From contig JAEYTJ010000067.1 of NCBI GenBank assembly GCA_023434095.1, positions 1 to 25,276 on the forward strand: 25,276 nucleotides of DNA, in the 5' to 3' direction. The position numbers were made by a program, and so were the translations under genes. Under the pieces are notes generated by a model. It was given only the letters and a program-made list of their open reading frames with translations, ran no database searches and was not told the DNA's origin. This DNA comes from Pseudomonadota bacterium. GTDB lineage: Bacteria; Pseudomonadota; Alphaproteobacteria; Rhizobiales; Xanthobacteraceae. How positions within the stretch are numbered: position 1 is the first letter of the stretch; each line of letters begins with the position of its first letter. This document shows, piece by piece, positions 8,234-15,505 of the stretch.

Positions 8234-8402
8234 GCTGGCCGCGGCCTGGGGAATCGGTGCCACCGGGCCGCCGGTCGTGCTTTCTTCGCATTCCTGACGA
8301 AGTGCCCCGTCCGTTACGGCGGGCAATGGGCGCGCCTCAGTGCCGCATTGCTGCCGACGCCAGGCCGCCGCCTGCCCTGCGCCACATCGCCGTAATCGGC
8401 GC

Positions 8403-8432
8403 TTGACGACAGAATGCTATAACAAATAACAT
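8403..8432 (+). promoter_or_regulatory. Possible promoter of the 8471-11400 operon
   Basis: TTGACG (8403-8408) and TAACAT (8427-8432) form a possible -35/-10 pair with an 18-base spacer. Operator-like site 3 (8412-8427) covers the spacer, a position where a bound repressor would block RNA polymerase. The -10 match is weak, so this is tentative. Confidence 0.35.
8412..8427. promoter_or_regulatory. Operator-like site 3, upstream of SDR/DadA/OCD operon
   Basis: GAATGCTATAACAAAT has the right half TATAACAAAT (8418-8427) identical to site 1, 12 of 16 positions in all. The match continues beyond the palindrome as AACAT, like site 5 (TACAT) and close to site 1 (AGCAT). It ends 43 bases before the SDR start codon. 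Confidence 0.55.
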
Positions 8433-8470
8433 CCCTTCGACCTCAAGGCTTCTGAAGGGAACGATCGCCG

Positions 8471-9223
8471 ATGCTCCAGAAGGGATTGCGTGCACTCGTC
8501 ACGGGCGGCAGCGGCGGTCTCGGCTCCGCCATGGTCCGCATGCTTGCCGGACACGGCGTCCATGCCATCGCCCTGTCGAACGACCGAGCGAAGCTGGAGG
8601 CGCTCGAAGGCCTGGAAAATGTCGAGACCGTCTTCATGGACGTGACCGATTCCGAGGCGATGAAGAGCATCTTCTCGGGCCAGCAGATCGATATCCTCAT
8701 CAACGCCGCCGGTGTCCTCGGCGTCACCGGCACGCTCTATTCCGTTCCCACCGCCTCGGCCCAGCGTATTCTCGACGTCAATGTGATGGGCATCCACAAT
8801 GCCCTTTCGGCCACGGTGCCGGGCATGGTGGAGCGCAACCGCGGCCACATCGTCAATTTCGGGTCGCTCGCCGGTCCCTATCCTTCCGCCGGCCAGCCCA
8901 TGTACAGCGCCTCCAAGGGTGCCGTGCACAATATGAGCTTCAACCTGCGCATGGAGCTTTTCGGCACCGATGTCCGGGTGACCGAGATCCGTCCCGGCCG
9001 CGTGCGCACCGGCATGCACGCCGAGATGTTCGACGGCGATCATTCCAGATCCGACGCGCTGCTCTACGACCCCTATGAATGCCTGAAGGCGACCGACATC
9101 GCCGATGCCGTCGAATATGTGCTCGGCACGCCGCCCCATGTCTGCGTCTCGCAGATCGAGGTGGTGCCGACCCATCAGGTCGTGGGCGGCACCCGCATGT
9201 ACAACCGGCAGCTCGGCAAGTAG
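8471..9223 (+). CDS. Short-chain dehydrogenase/reductase (SDR), copy 1
   Basis: This 250-residue classical SDR has the cofactor motif TGGSGGLG (11-18), NAAG (78-81), and catalytic S132, Y145 and K149 (YSASK). It probably oxidises or reduces a hydroxyl/keto group of a pathway intermediate with NAD(P). The C-terminus carries PTHQVVGG, shared as PTRQVVGG with the SDR at 14785-15498, and both have RVTEI..GRV.TG.H, so the two are paralogues. GAAGGGAA lies before ATG 8471. It is the first gene of a three-gene operon, 24 bases before the DadA-like gene, with site 3 upstream. Confidence 0.9.
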   Translation: MLQKGLRALVTGGSGGLGSAMVRMLAGHGVHAIALSNDRAKLEALEGLENVETVFMDVTDSEAMKSIFSGQQIDILINAAGVLGVTGTLYSVPTASAQRILDVNVMGIHNALSATVPGMVERNRGHIVNFGSLAGPYPSAGQPMYSASKGAVHNMSFNLRMELFGTDVRVTEIRPGRVRTGMHAEMFDGDHSRSDALLYDPYECLKATDIADAVEYVLGTPPHVCVSQIEVVPTHQVVGGTRMYNRQLGK

Positions 9224-9247
9224 GCCGGGCGGGAATCGGGGGCGGGG

Positions 9248-10495
9248 ATGCCGGCACCGGGTGAGCAGAACATTGCCGTCATCGGCGCCGGCATTGTCGG
9301 GATTTCCTCTGCCCTGTACCTGCAGAAGGCCGGCTTCGCCGTCACCCTCATCGACCGCGACGAGCCGGGCCACGGCGCTTCCTTCGGCAATGCCGCGGCG
9401 CTGGCGCCGCATGCCTTCGTCCCGATCAACAGTCCCTCCATCCCCCGGCGCCTGCTGCCGCTGATGTTCGCGTCCGGTTCGCCGCTGAGCATCGATTGGA
9501 GTTATGCGCCGCGGATGCTGCCCTGGCTGCTGGCCTTCCTGTCGCATTGCACGACCGCCGAGGTGACGCGCATCGCCGGCGCGATGCACACGCTGCTCTC
9601 GCGCAACCTCGACTACGCGCTGCCGCTGTTTCGCGAGAGCGGCGCCGACCGCCTGATGCGCGGGGGCGGCTATCTGCATCTCTATGAGAGCGAGGCTGCC
9701 TATCGCTCAAGCGCGGTCGAGGTCGATCTCTACAAGCGGCTCGCGGGGGATGTCGAGGAGATCGACGCGGCCGAGATTCGCCGGCTTGAACCTAGTCTGG
9801 CTCCGGTCTTCGTCCGGGCGCTCTATTTTCATTCGGCGCTGCATTATCTCAGCACGGTCGAGGTCTGCGCGACGCTGGTCCGGCACTTCTGCGCCGGCGG
9901 CGGCCGCCTGCTGCGCGACGAGGTGCGCAGCCTTGACGCCCAGCCGGACGGCCGGGTCCGCGTCGGCGGCACCCAGGATGGCGTCTACGACCAGGTCGTT
10001 CTCGCCGCCGGGGCGCAGGCCCGCCGCCTGTTCGGCAGCGCCATCGAGAAACTGCCCCTCGAGACCGAGCGGGGCTATCACGTCGTTTTCGGCGGGCATG
10101 CCGGCATCATCAGCCGCACCTGCTCCAGCGCCACGGCCGGCTTCGCCATGACACCGATGAGCGAGGGGCTGCGCTGCGCGGGAATGGTCGAGCTGGCTGG
10201 CCTCGACAAGCCGCCCAATCCCGCCTGCCACGCCTATCTCGAGCGCACCGCCAGACGCTTCCTGCCCGACATTGGTGGGCCGGCATCCTCGACCTGGATG
10301 GGGTTCCGCCCCTCCATGCCGGATGCGCTGCCGGTGATCGGGCGTTCCCGCCGAACGGCCAACATCATCCTGGCCTTCGGTCACCAGCATGTCGGCATGT
10401 CGAGCGGCTGCGTCACGGGCGCCATCGTCGCCGATATCGCCGCCGGGCGCACGCCGCCCGTCGACATCACCCCCTTCTCGCCCGCCCGTTTCTAG
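9248..10495 (+). CDS. DadA-like FAD-dependent amino acid dehydrogenase
   Basis: This 415-residue protein starts with the FAD-binding motif NIAVIGAGIVGISSALYLQKAGF (GAGIVG at 13-18), then LIDRDEPGHGASFGNAAALAP, characteristic of D-amino-acid dehydrogenase DadA relatives. The C-terminus has WMGFRPSMPDALPVIG and FGHQHVGMS, the usual FAD/substrate region. DadA-type enzymes oxidise D-amino acids or cyclic amino acids to imino acids at the membrane face, passing electrons to quinone. ATG at 9248 follows a G-rich stretch. It is 8 bases upstream of the OCD-family gene, so an imine made here could be passed to that enzyme. Substrate is not known. Confidence 0.88.
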   Translation: MPAPGEQNIAVIGAGIVGISSALYLQKAGFAVTLIDRDEPGHGASFGNAAALAPHAFVPINSPSIPRRLLPLMFASGSPLSIDWSYAPRMLPWLLAFLSHCTTAEVTRIAGAMHTLLSRNLDYALPLFRESGADRLMRGGGYLHLYESEAAYRSSAVEVDLYKRLAGDVEEIDAAEIRRLEPSLAPVFVRALYFHSALHYLSTVEVCATLVRHFCAGGGRLLRDEVRSLDAQPDGRVRVGGTQDGVYDQVVLAAGAQARRLFGSAIEKLPLETERGYHVVFGGHAGIISRTCSSATAGFAMTPMSEGLRCAGMVELAGLDKPPNPACHAYLERTARRFLPDIGGPASSTWMGFRPSMPDALPVIGRSRRTANIILAFGHQHVGMSSGCVTGAIVADIAAGRTPPVDITPFSPARF

Positions 10496-10503
10496 AGGAC
10501 GCG

Positions 10504-11400
10504 ATGCTCCCCTATTACGACCGAGACCAGATCGCCGCCGTGATGGACATCGACGCGCTGATAGACGCCATGGAGAAGGCGCTCGTCGCCTTCTCCACCG
10601 GGGCGTCGATCCAGCCCGTGCGTATGCGCGTGCTCGACGAGCAGGCGGGCGGCGACCTGTGCCTGATGCCGGCGGTTACCGACGTCTTCGCGGTGAAGCT
10701 GGTCGGCAACTATCCCGGCAATCACGACAAGGGGCTGCCGAGCCATAATGCCGTGGTGGTCGTGTTCGACCGCTGGACCGGCCTGCCTCGGGCGGTTCTG
10801 GACGGCACCTACATCACCCAGATGCGCACCTCGGCCGTCTCGGCCATGGCGGCGCGCCGTCTGGCGGCGCCGGATGCGAAGGTGCTCGCCATCATCGGCA
10901 ATGGCGTTCAGGCGCACGGCCATTACGAGACCATGCGGCGGGTGCGCGACTTCCGGGAAGTCCGCGTCTGGGCGCGCGACTTCGCCAAGGCCGAGGTCTT
11001 CGCGGCCGAGATCGGCGCCACCGCCTATGCCCGCGCCGAGGACGCGGTGCGGGGCGCGGACGTCATCGCCACCACGACCTCCGCCCGCGAGCCGGTTCTC
11101 AAGGGCGCGTGGCTGAAGCCCGGCGCCCATGTCAGCGCGGTCGGCTGGAACGGGCTCGACGGGCGCGAACTCGACGATGAGGTGATGGCCAATCTCGTCC
11201 TGGTGGAATCGCGCGATGCGGCGAGCCAGGAATCGGGCAACATTCTCCTCTCCGGCGCGACCATCCATGCCGAACTCGGCGAGGTGCTGGCCGGCCGGGC
11301 GGAGGTGGACGTGACAAAAACCACCGTCTTCATCTCCGTCGGCATCGCCACCGAGGATGCCTTCGCGGCAAGTCTGGTTCTCACCGCGCTCGGCAGCTGA
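10504..11400 (+). CDS. Ornithine cyclodeaminase/mu-crystallin family, probable imine reductase
   Basis: This 298-residue NAD(P)-dependent protein belongs to the OCD/mu-crystallin family. Substrate-binding K65 (AVKLVGNYPGN) and R108 (QMRTSA) are present, with the dinucleotide motif IIGNGVQA (130-137). Where ornithine cyclodeaminase has its catalytic Asp (GADAPGK), this protein has GWNGLDG with N216. Members lacking that Asp are typically alanine dehydrogenases or ketimine reductases, so reduction of an imine is more likely than cyclodeamination. This is inferred from motifs only. AGAGGA precedes ATG 10504, and the gene is 8 bases after the DadA-like gene. It is distinct from the BhcD homologue at 24363, which keeps the Asp. 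Confidence 0.85.
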   Translation: MLPYYDRDQIAAVMDIDALIDAMEKALVAFSTGASIQPVRMRVLDEQAGGDLCLMPAVTDVFAVKLVGNYPGNHDKGLPSHNAVVVVFDRWTGLPRAVLDGTYITQMRTSAVSAMAARRLAAPDAKVLAIIGNGVQAHGHYETMRRVRDFREVRVWARDFAKAEVFAAEIGATAYARAEDAVRGADVIATTTSAREPVLKGAWLKPGAHVSAVGWNGLDGRELDDEVMANLVLVESRDAASQESGNILLSGATIHAELGEVLAGRAEVDVTKTTVFISVGIATEDAFAASLVLTALGS

Positions 11401-11441
11401 AACGCGGGGGCAGCGCCGCCACCGAAGAAAAATGTCGCCAA

Positions 11442-11457
11442 AAATGTTACAACATAT
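11442..11457. promoter_or_regulatory. Operator-like site 4, upstream of the E1/E2 operon
   Basis: AAATGTTACAACATAT matches site 1 at 12 of 16 positions and is itself nearly symmetrical (ATGTTACAACAT). It lies in the 96-base gap between the OCD-family gene and the E1 alpha gene and ends 39 bases before the E1 alpha start. Its presence suggests that the E1/E2 genes have their own promoter. Confidence 0.5.
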
Positions 11458-11496
11458 ATCGTGTAACGATGCCCGTGCGGCATCGGAGGTTCGCCC

Positions 11497-12477
11497 ATGA
11501 AGAACTCGCCTTCCCTCGACGAACAGCTCGAGATGCATCGGAAGATGGTCGTCGTGCGCCGGCTGGAGGAGCGCCTCGGCGAACTGCACAAGGCCGGCAA
11601 GACGCGCGGGCCGATCCATCGCTGCGACGGGCAGGAAGCGGTCGGCATCGGGGCCACCGCCGTGCTCGGCGTGGGAGATTTCGTCACCAGCACCCATCGC
11701 GGCCACGCCCACTATATCGGCAAGGGCGTCGACATTGGCGGCGTCGCGGCCGAGATACTGGGCCGGGCCACCGGCTCCTGCGGCGGGCGCGCCGGCCATA
11801 TGCTGATCGGCGACCGGGACAAGGGCATGATCGGCGGCAACGCCATTGTCGGCGGCTCCATCCCGGCCGCCGCCGGCATGGCGCTGTCGATCCAGGTGCG
11901 CGGCACCTCGGACGTCGCCATGTGCTTCTTCGGCGACGGCGCCGCCCAGACCGGCATCTGCCACGAGGCGATGAACATGGCCGGGCTGTGGAAGTTGCCG
12001 CTGGTCTTCGTCCTCGAACACAACCAGTTCGGCCTCACTGTCCACCACACCGTCCAGTCGCCGGTAGCCGATCTCAGCATCCGCGCCGCCGGCTATGCGA
12101 TGCCGGCCGAAATCGTCGACGGCAACGACGCGGTGGCGATGTATCGCGCCGCCGCCACCGCCGTGGAGCGCGCACGCCGGGGCGAGGGCCCGACGCTGAT
12201 CGAGGCGAAGACCTACCGCATGCAGGGTTTCTCGACCTCGGACATGGGCGGCTACCAGAGCGAGGCCGACCTTGCCGCGTGGCGCGCGCGCGACCCGCTG
12301 GAGGTCAGCCGCCGGGCGCTGGTCGATTCCGTGAGCGCGCAGCGGCTCGACGACCTCGAAGCGGCGGCCATCGCGGAAGTCGACGCGGCGGTGGAGGAGG
12401 CGCTCGCCGCGCCGCCGCCGAGCTTCGAGCTCTTCACCCGAAGCTCCCCCTACGCCAGCCTGCCGGAGGCCTTCTGA
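11497..12477 (+). CDS. TPP-dependent dehydrogenase E1, alpha subunit (acetoin/pyruvate type)
   Basis: This 326-residue subunit matches the E1 alpha of 2-oxoacid or acetoin dehydrogenases. The TPP/Mg motif begins GDGAAQTGICHEAMN (146-160) and ends EHNQF (174-178). The loop THRGHAHYIGKG (66-77) and GRAGHMLIGD are also typical, and the length fits the AcoA type. With the beta subunit it decarboxylates or cleaves a 2-oxo or dicarbonyl substrate and passes the acyl group to a lipoyl arm. GGAGG (11485-11489) lies 7 bases before ATG 11497. It starts the five-gene operon under operator-like site 4. The substrate is open: acetoin, a 2-oxoacid or a pathway diketone. Confidence 0.92.
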   Translation: MKNSPSLDEQLEMHRKMVVVRRLEERLGELHKAGKTRGPIHRCDGQEAVGIGATAVLGVGDFVTSTHRGHAHYIGKGVDIGGVAAEILGRATGSCGGRAGHMLIGDRDKGMIGGNAIVGGSIPAAAGMALSIQVRGTSDVAMCFFGDGAAQTGICHEAMNMAGLWKLPLVFVLEHNQFGLTVHHTVQSPVADLSIRAAGYAMPAEIVDGNDAVAMYRAAATAVERARRGEGPTLIEAKTYRMQGFSTSDMGGYQSEADLAAWRARDPLEVSRRALVDSVSAQRLDDLEAAAIAEVDAAVEEALAAPPPSFELFTRSSPYASLPEAF

Positions 12478-12478
12478 C

Positions 12479-13453
12479 ATGGCGATGATGCGGTATGCGG
12501 AAGCGCTGAACCAGGCGCTGCGCGAGGAAATGCAGCGTGATCCGAGCGTGTTTCTGTTCGGCGAGGACATCGGCTGTTATGGCGGCGTGTTCAAGGTCAC
12601 CAAGGGCTTGATGGACGAATTCGGCGAGAGCCGCGTGCGCGACACGCCGATCTCCGAGCAGGCGCTCGCCGCCATGGCGGTCACCGCCTCCATGACCGGT
12701 ACGCGGCCGGTACTGGAGATCATGTATGCCGACTTCATGCCCCTCGTGCTCGACGCCCTGATCAACCAGGCCTCGATCTACGAGTATCTCTGGCAGAACG
12801 TCACCATGCCGTTCGTGCTGCGCACCCAGGGGGGTGGCGGCGCGGGGGCGGGCGCCCAGCACTCCAAAAGCCTTGATTCCCTCGTCGCCCATATTCCGGG
12901 CATCAAGGTGGTGGCGCCGGTGACGCCGGCCGATGCCAAGGGCCTGTTGAAATCCGCCATTCGCGACAGCCAGCCGGTCGTCTTCCTCGAACACAAGCTG
13001 CTCTACAATCTGCGCGACGAGGTGTCCGACGATCCCGAGCTTCTGGTGCCGATCGGCAAGGCGAAGACGGTGCGCGAGGGCACGGACGTGTCGATTTTCG
13101 CCACCTCCCGCATGGTGCTCGAGAGCCAGAAGGCCGCCGAACTGCTGGCAGAGGACGGCATCTCCGCCGAGGTGATCGATCTGCGCTCGCTGCGACCGCT
13201 CGATCTCGATGCGATCACCGCCTCCATCGCCCGGACCCACCATGCGGTGGTGGTCAACGAAGGCTGGCGCTTCTGCGGCTACGCGGCCGAACTCTCCGCC
13301 ACCATCATGGACTTCGCCTTCGATTCCCTCGACGCCCCGGTGGCGCGCGTGACGCTGCCCGACATGCCGGTGCCCTATGCCGAGCCGCTGGAACTCTCCG
13401 TCCTGCCGAACGCCGCGCGCATCGCCGATGCCGCGCGCGCCACGCTGAAGTGA
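12479..13453 (+). CDS. TPP-dependent dehydrogenase E1, beta subunit
   Basis: This 324-residue transketolase-like subunit has LFGEDIGCYGGVFKVTKGL, RVRDTPISEQ and YADFMPLVLDAL, conserved in AcoB/PdhB/BkdB proteins. The C-terminal transketolase domain includes EGTDVSIFATSRM and VIDLRSLRPLDLDAI. It forms an alpha2beta2 E1 with the preceding gene. The ATG follows the stop codon of the alpha gene by one base, with GGAGG (12465-12469) inside that gene. The tight spacing implies equal translation. Nothing unusual was seen. Confidence 0.93.
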   Translation: MAMMRYAEALNQALREEMQRDPSVFLFGEDIGCYGGVFKVTKGLMDEFGESRVRDTPISEQALAAMAVTASMTGTRPVLEIMYADFMPLVLDALINQASIYEYLWQNVTMPFVLRTQGGGGAGAGAQHSKSLDSLVAHIPGIKVVAPVTPADAKGLLKSAIRDSQPVVFLEHKLLYNLRDEVSDDPELLVPIGKAKTVREGTDVSIFATSRMVLESQKAAELLAEDGISAEVIDLRSLRPLDLDAITASIARTHHAVVVNEGWRFCGYAAELSATIMDFAFDSLDAPVARVTLPDMPVPYAEPLELSVLPNAARIADAARATLK

Positions 13454-13481
13454 GGGCGGTCGTGATGGGGAGGAAGTTGCC

Positions 13482-14768
13482 GTGACCGAGATCGTTGTCG
13501 TCGGCGCCGGCGGCGAATACATGGAATCCGTCGTTGTCGTCGCCTGGCACAAGAAGCCGGGCGACCTCGTCAAGGCGGGTGAACTCGTCGTCACCGTCGA
13601 GACCGCCAAGGCGGCGACGGAGATCGAGGCTCCCGCGACCGGCGTGCTGGCCGACATCCGGGTGCCGACTGGCGAAGAAGTGGCGGTGGGCACGGTGCTC
13701 GGCACCATTGGCGACGGCGTTGCCGAGCCGGCGCCGCCTGTCGCGGCTGGCGGCGCGCAGCCGGCGGAGGCTTCCGCTCCTGTCCTCCCTGCGGCGAAAT
13801 CCCAGGCCGCCCGTGCCGGGTCGCAAAGGGTTACGGCATCGCCGCTCGCCCGGCGCGTCGCGGCGAGCCGGGGCGTCGACCTGTCGGCGATCGTTCCCTC
13901 CAGTCCCTCGGGCCGCATAAAGCTGCGCGACGTCGACGCCTACTCCGACAGGCACCGGGTCGCCGGGGGCATCGTTCCCGAGACTGTGACAGTCGTCGCC
14001 GCTACCGGCGGCGTCCACCTCTCCCGCAGGGGCGGCGCAGGCGGCACGCCATTCGTGTTCCTGCACGGCTTCGGTGCCGACGGGTTTTCCTGGCAGCCCC
14101 TGCTCTTGGCTCTCGGCGCCGACCGCCCCGCCGTGCTGGTCGACCTGCCCGGCCACGGCCGCTCGCCGGCGGCGCCCCAGGCCGGAAGTTTCGAGGACCT
14201 CGCCGCGGCGGTCGCGCAGGCGCTCGCGCAGGCCGGCATCGACGCGTGCCATCTCGTCGGGCATTCGCTCGGCGGCGGCGTCGCCATCGCTCTTGCGGAA
14301 GCCGGGCGCATGGATGTGCGCTCGCTGACACTGATCGCGCCGGCAGGCCTCGGTCCGGAGATCGATGGCGATTTCCTGCGCGGCTTCTGCCGGGCCACCC
14401 GTGCGGAGAGCCTGCGGCCGTGGCTGCTGCGGCTCTTTGCCGACACCTCCATCGTATCGCCCGGCTATGTGCAGGCGGCGCTGAAGGCGCGGGGAGAGGA
14501 CCACCGGCAGGCGCAGGCGGCGCTCGCCGACCGCCTGTTCCCGGATGGCACGCAGGCCGGGGAAATGCGCGCGGCGCGCCGCCGGATCGCGGCGCCGCAG
14601 AAGATCATCTGGGGTGAGGCCGACCGCATCATCCCGATGCACCATGCCCTCGGCGCCGGCGCGGAAGCGGCGATCCATCTCGTTCCGAATGTCGGTCACA
14701 TGCCTCACGTCGAGGCCCCGGCAGTCGTCGCGCGGTTGATCCTGCAGAACGCACGCAGTGCCGGCTGA
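13482..14768 (+). CDS. AcoC-like E2: lipoyl domain, E3-binding domain and alpha/beta hydrolase
   Basis: This 428-residue fusion carries an N-terminal lipoyl domain (about 1-78) with lipoylation site K43 in VETAKAATE. An Ala/Pro linker leads to a peripheral E3-binding domain (about 117-152, ASPLARRVAASRGVDL) and then an alpha/beta hydrolase (about 180-428). The hydrolase triad looks complete: S262 in GHSLGG, D381 in GEAD and H406 in NVGHMPH. No E2 acyltransferase domain is present. This resembles AcoC of acetoin dehydrogenase, in which I recall a lipoyl plus hydrolase layout; the separate E3-binding domain is notable. GTG at 13482 is supported by GGGGAGGAAG upstream. No E3 (dihydrolipoamide dehydrogenase) gene is in the window, so E3 must come from elsewhere. 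Confidence 0.9.
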   Translation: MTEIVVVGAGGEYMESVVVVAWHKKPGDLVKAGELVVTVETAKAATEIEAPATGVLADIRVPTGEEVAVGTVLGTIGDGVAEPAPPVAAGGAQPAEASAPVLPAAKSQAARAGSQRVTASPLARRVAASRGVDLSAIVPSSPSGRIKLRDVDAYSDRHRVAGGIVPETVTVVAATGGVHLSRRGGAGGTPFVFLHGFGADGFSWQPLLLALGADRPAVLVDLPGHGRSPAAPQAGSFEDLAAAVAQALAQAGIDACHLVGHSLGGGVAIALAEAGRMDVRSLTLIAPAGLGPEIDGDFLRGFCRATRAESLRPWLLRLFADTSIVSPGYVQAALKARGEDHRQAQAALADRLFPDGTQAGEMRAARRRIAAPQKIIWGEADRIIPMHHALGAGAEAAIHLVPNVGHMPHVEAPAVVARLILQNARSAG

Positions 14769-14784
14769 ACCGGGAGCGGGCGAG

Positions 14785-15498
14785 ATGAAACCTCGGGCGA
14801 TCGTGACGGGGGCGACGGGAGGCATCGGTCGCGTCGTCGTGGCGGGGCTCGCCAGGGCGGGGTACGCGACGCTCGCCCTCGGAACCGATGAGGGCGCGCT
14901 CACCGACCTCGCCGGCGCCACGGGCTGCCGCACGCTTTCGATCGACATCCGCGACGCGGCGGCGGTCATGACCGCGCTCAAGGACGAGCAGGCCGATGTG
15001 CTTATCCACGGCGCAGGCCTTCTCGGGCCTCAGGTCGCGCTCCACGAGACACCCGTCGACATCGCCGAGAAGCTGGTGGCGGTCAACATTCTCGGCACGC
15101 TCAACTTGCTGCGGGCGGTGGTCCCGGCAATGAAGACGGCCGACGCCGGCACGATCGTCCTGCTGGGCTCCATCTGCGGCACCGTGCCCGGCACCGGGCC
15201 CGCCCTCTACAGCGCCACCAAGGCGGCCATGCACGCCATGTCGGCCAATCTGCGGGTAGACCTTCGCGACAGCCATATCCGCGTCACCGAGATCCTGCTC
15301 GGCCGGGTGCAGACCGGCATTCACGACCAACTCGGTGCCGGCGAGGAGTTCTATGACGGCTTTGCGTGTCTCACTCCCGCCAATGTCGCCGCCACCATCC
15401 TTCACGTGCTGAGCAGTCCGGCCTCGGTCGATCTCAGCACCGTCGAGATGCTCCCGACCCGGCAGGTGGTCGGCGGCGCGCTCTTCTCCAAGGGATAA
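14785..15498 (+). CDS. Short-chain dehydrogenase/reductase (SDR), copy 2
   Basis: This 237-residue SDR has TGATGGIG (8-15), HGAG (74-77) in place of NAAG, and catalytic S128, Y141 and K145 (YSATK). It shares RVTEI, GRV.TG.H and the C-terminal PTRQVVGG with the SDR at 8471, so the two are paralogues within one cluster, perhaps acting on successive or stereoisomeric intermediates. I chose ATG 14785 with GGAG 8 bases upstream; GTG at 14758 would overlap the E2 gene and add nine residues. It lies 16 bases after the E2 gene and 7 bases before the cyclophilin-like gene. Confidence 0.87.
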   Translation: MKPRAIVTGATGGIGRVVVAGLARAGYATLALGTDEGALTDLAGATGCRTLSIDIRDAAAVMTALKDEQADVLIHGAGLLGPQVALHETPVDIAEKLVAVNILGTLNLLRAVVPAMKTADAGTIVLLGSICGTVPGTGPALYSATKAAMHAMSANLRVDLRDSHIRVTEILLGRVQTGIHDQLGAGEEFYDGFACLTPANVAATILHVLSSPASVDLSTVEMLPTRQVVGGALFSKG

Positions 15499-15505
15499 CA
15501 GTCAC

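Noticed and set aside
8262..8275. A small hairpin (ACCGG/CCGGT) after the gntR gene
   Set aside because: A five-base-pair stem without a T tract is expected by chance in this GC-rich DNA.
10504..11400. Calling this gene ornithine cyclodeaminase (ocd)
   Set aside because: The catalytic Asp position is Asn and no arginine/ornithine genes are nearby; a family-level call is safer.
10492..12570. A 692-residue minus-strand open frame
   Set aside because: It overlaps the OCD-family and E1 alpha genes, which have conserved motifs and ribosome sites on the + strand. The antisense product has only composition-driven repeats.
13482..14768. Calling the E1/E2 genes acetoin dehydrogenase acoABC outright
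   Set aside because: The layout is similar, but the operon partners (amine and imine enzymes, no E3, no AcoR-type activator) point to another dicarbonyl substrate, so no aco symbols were given.
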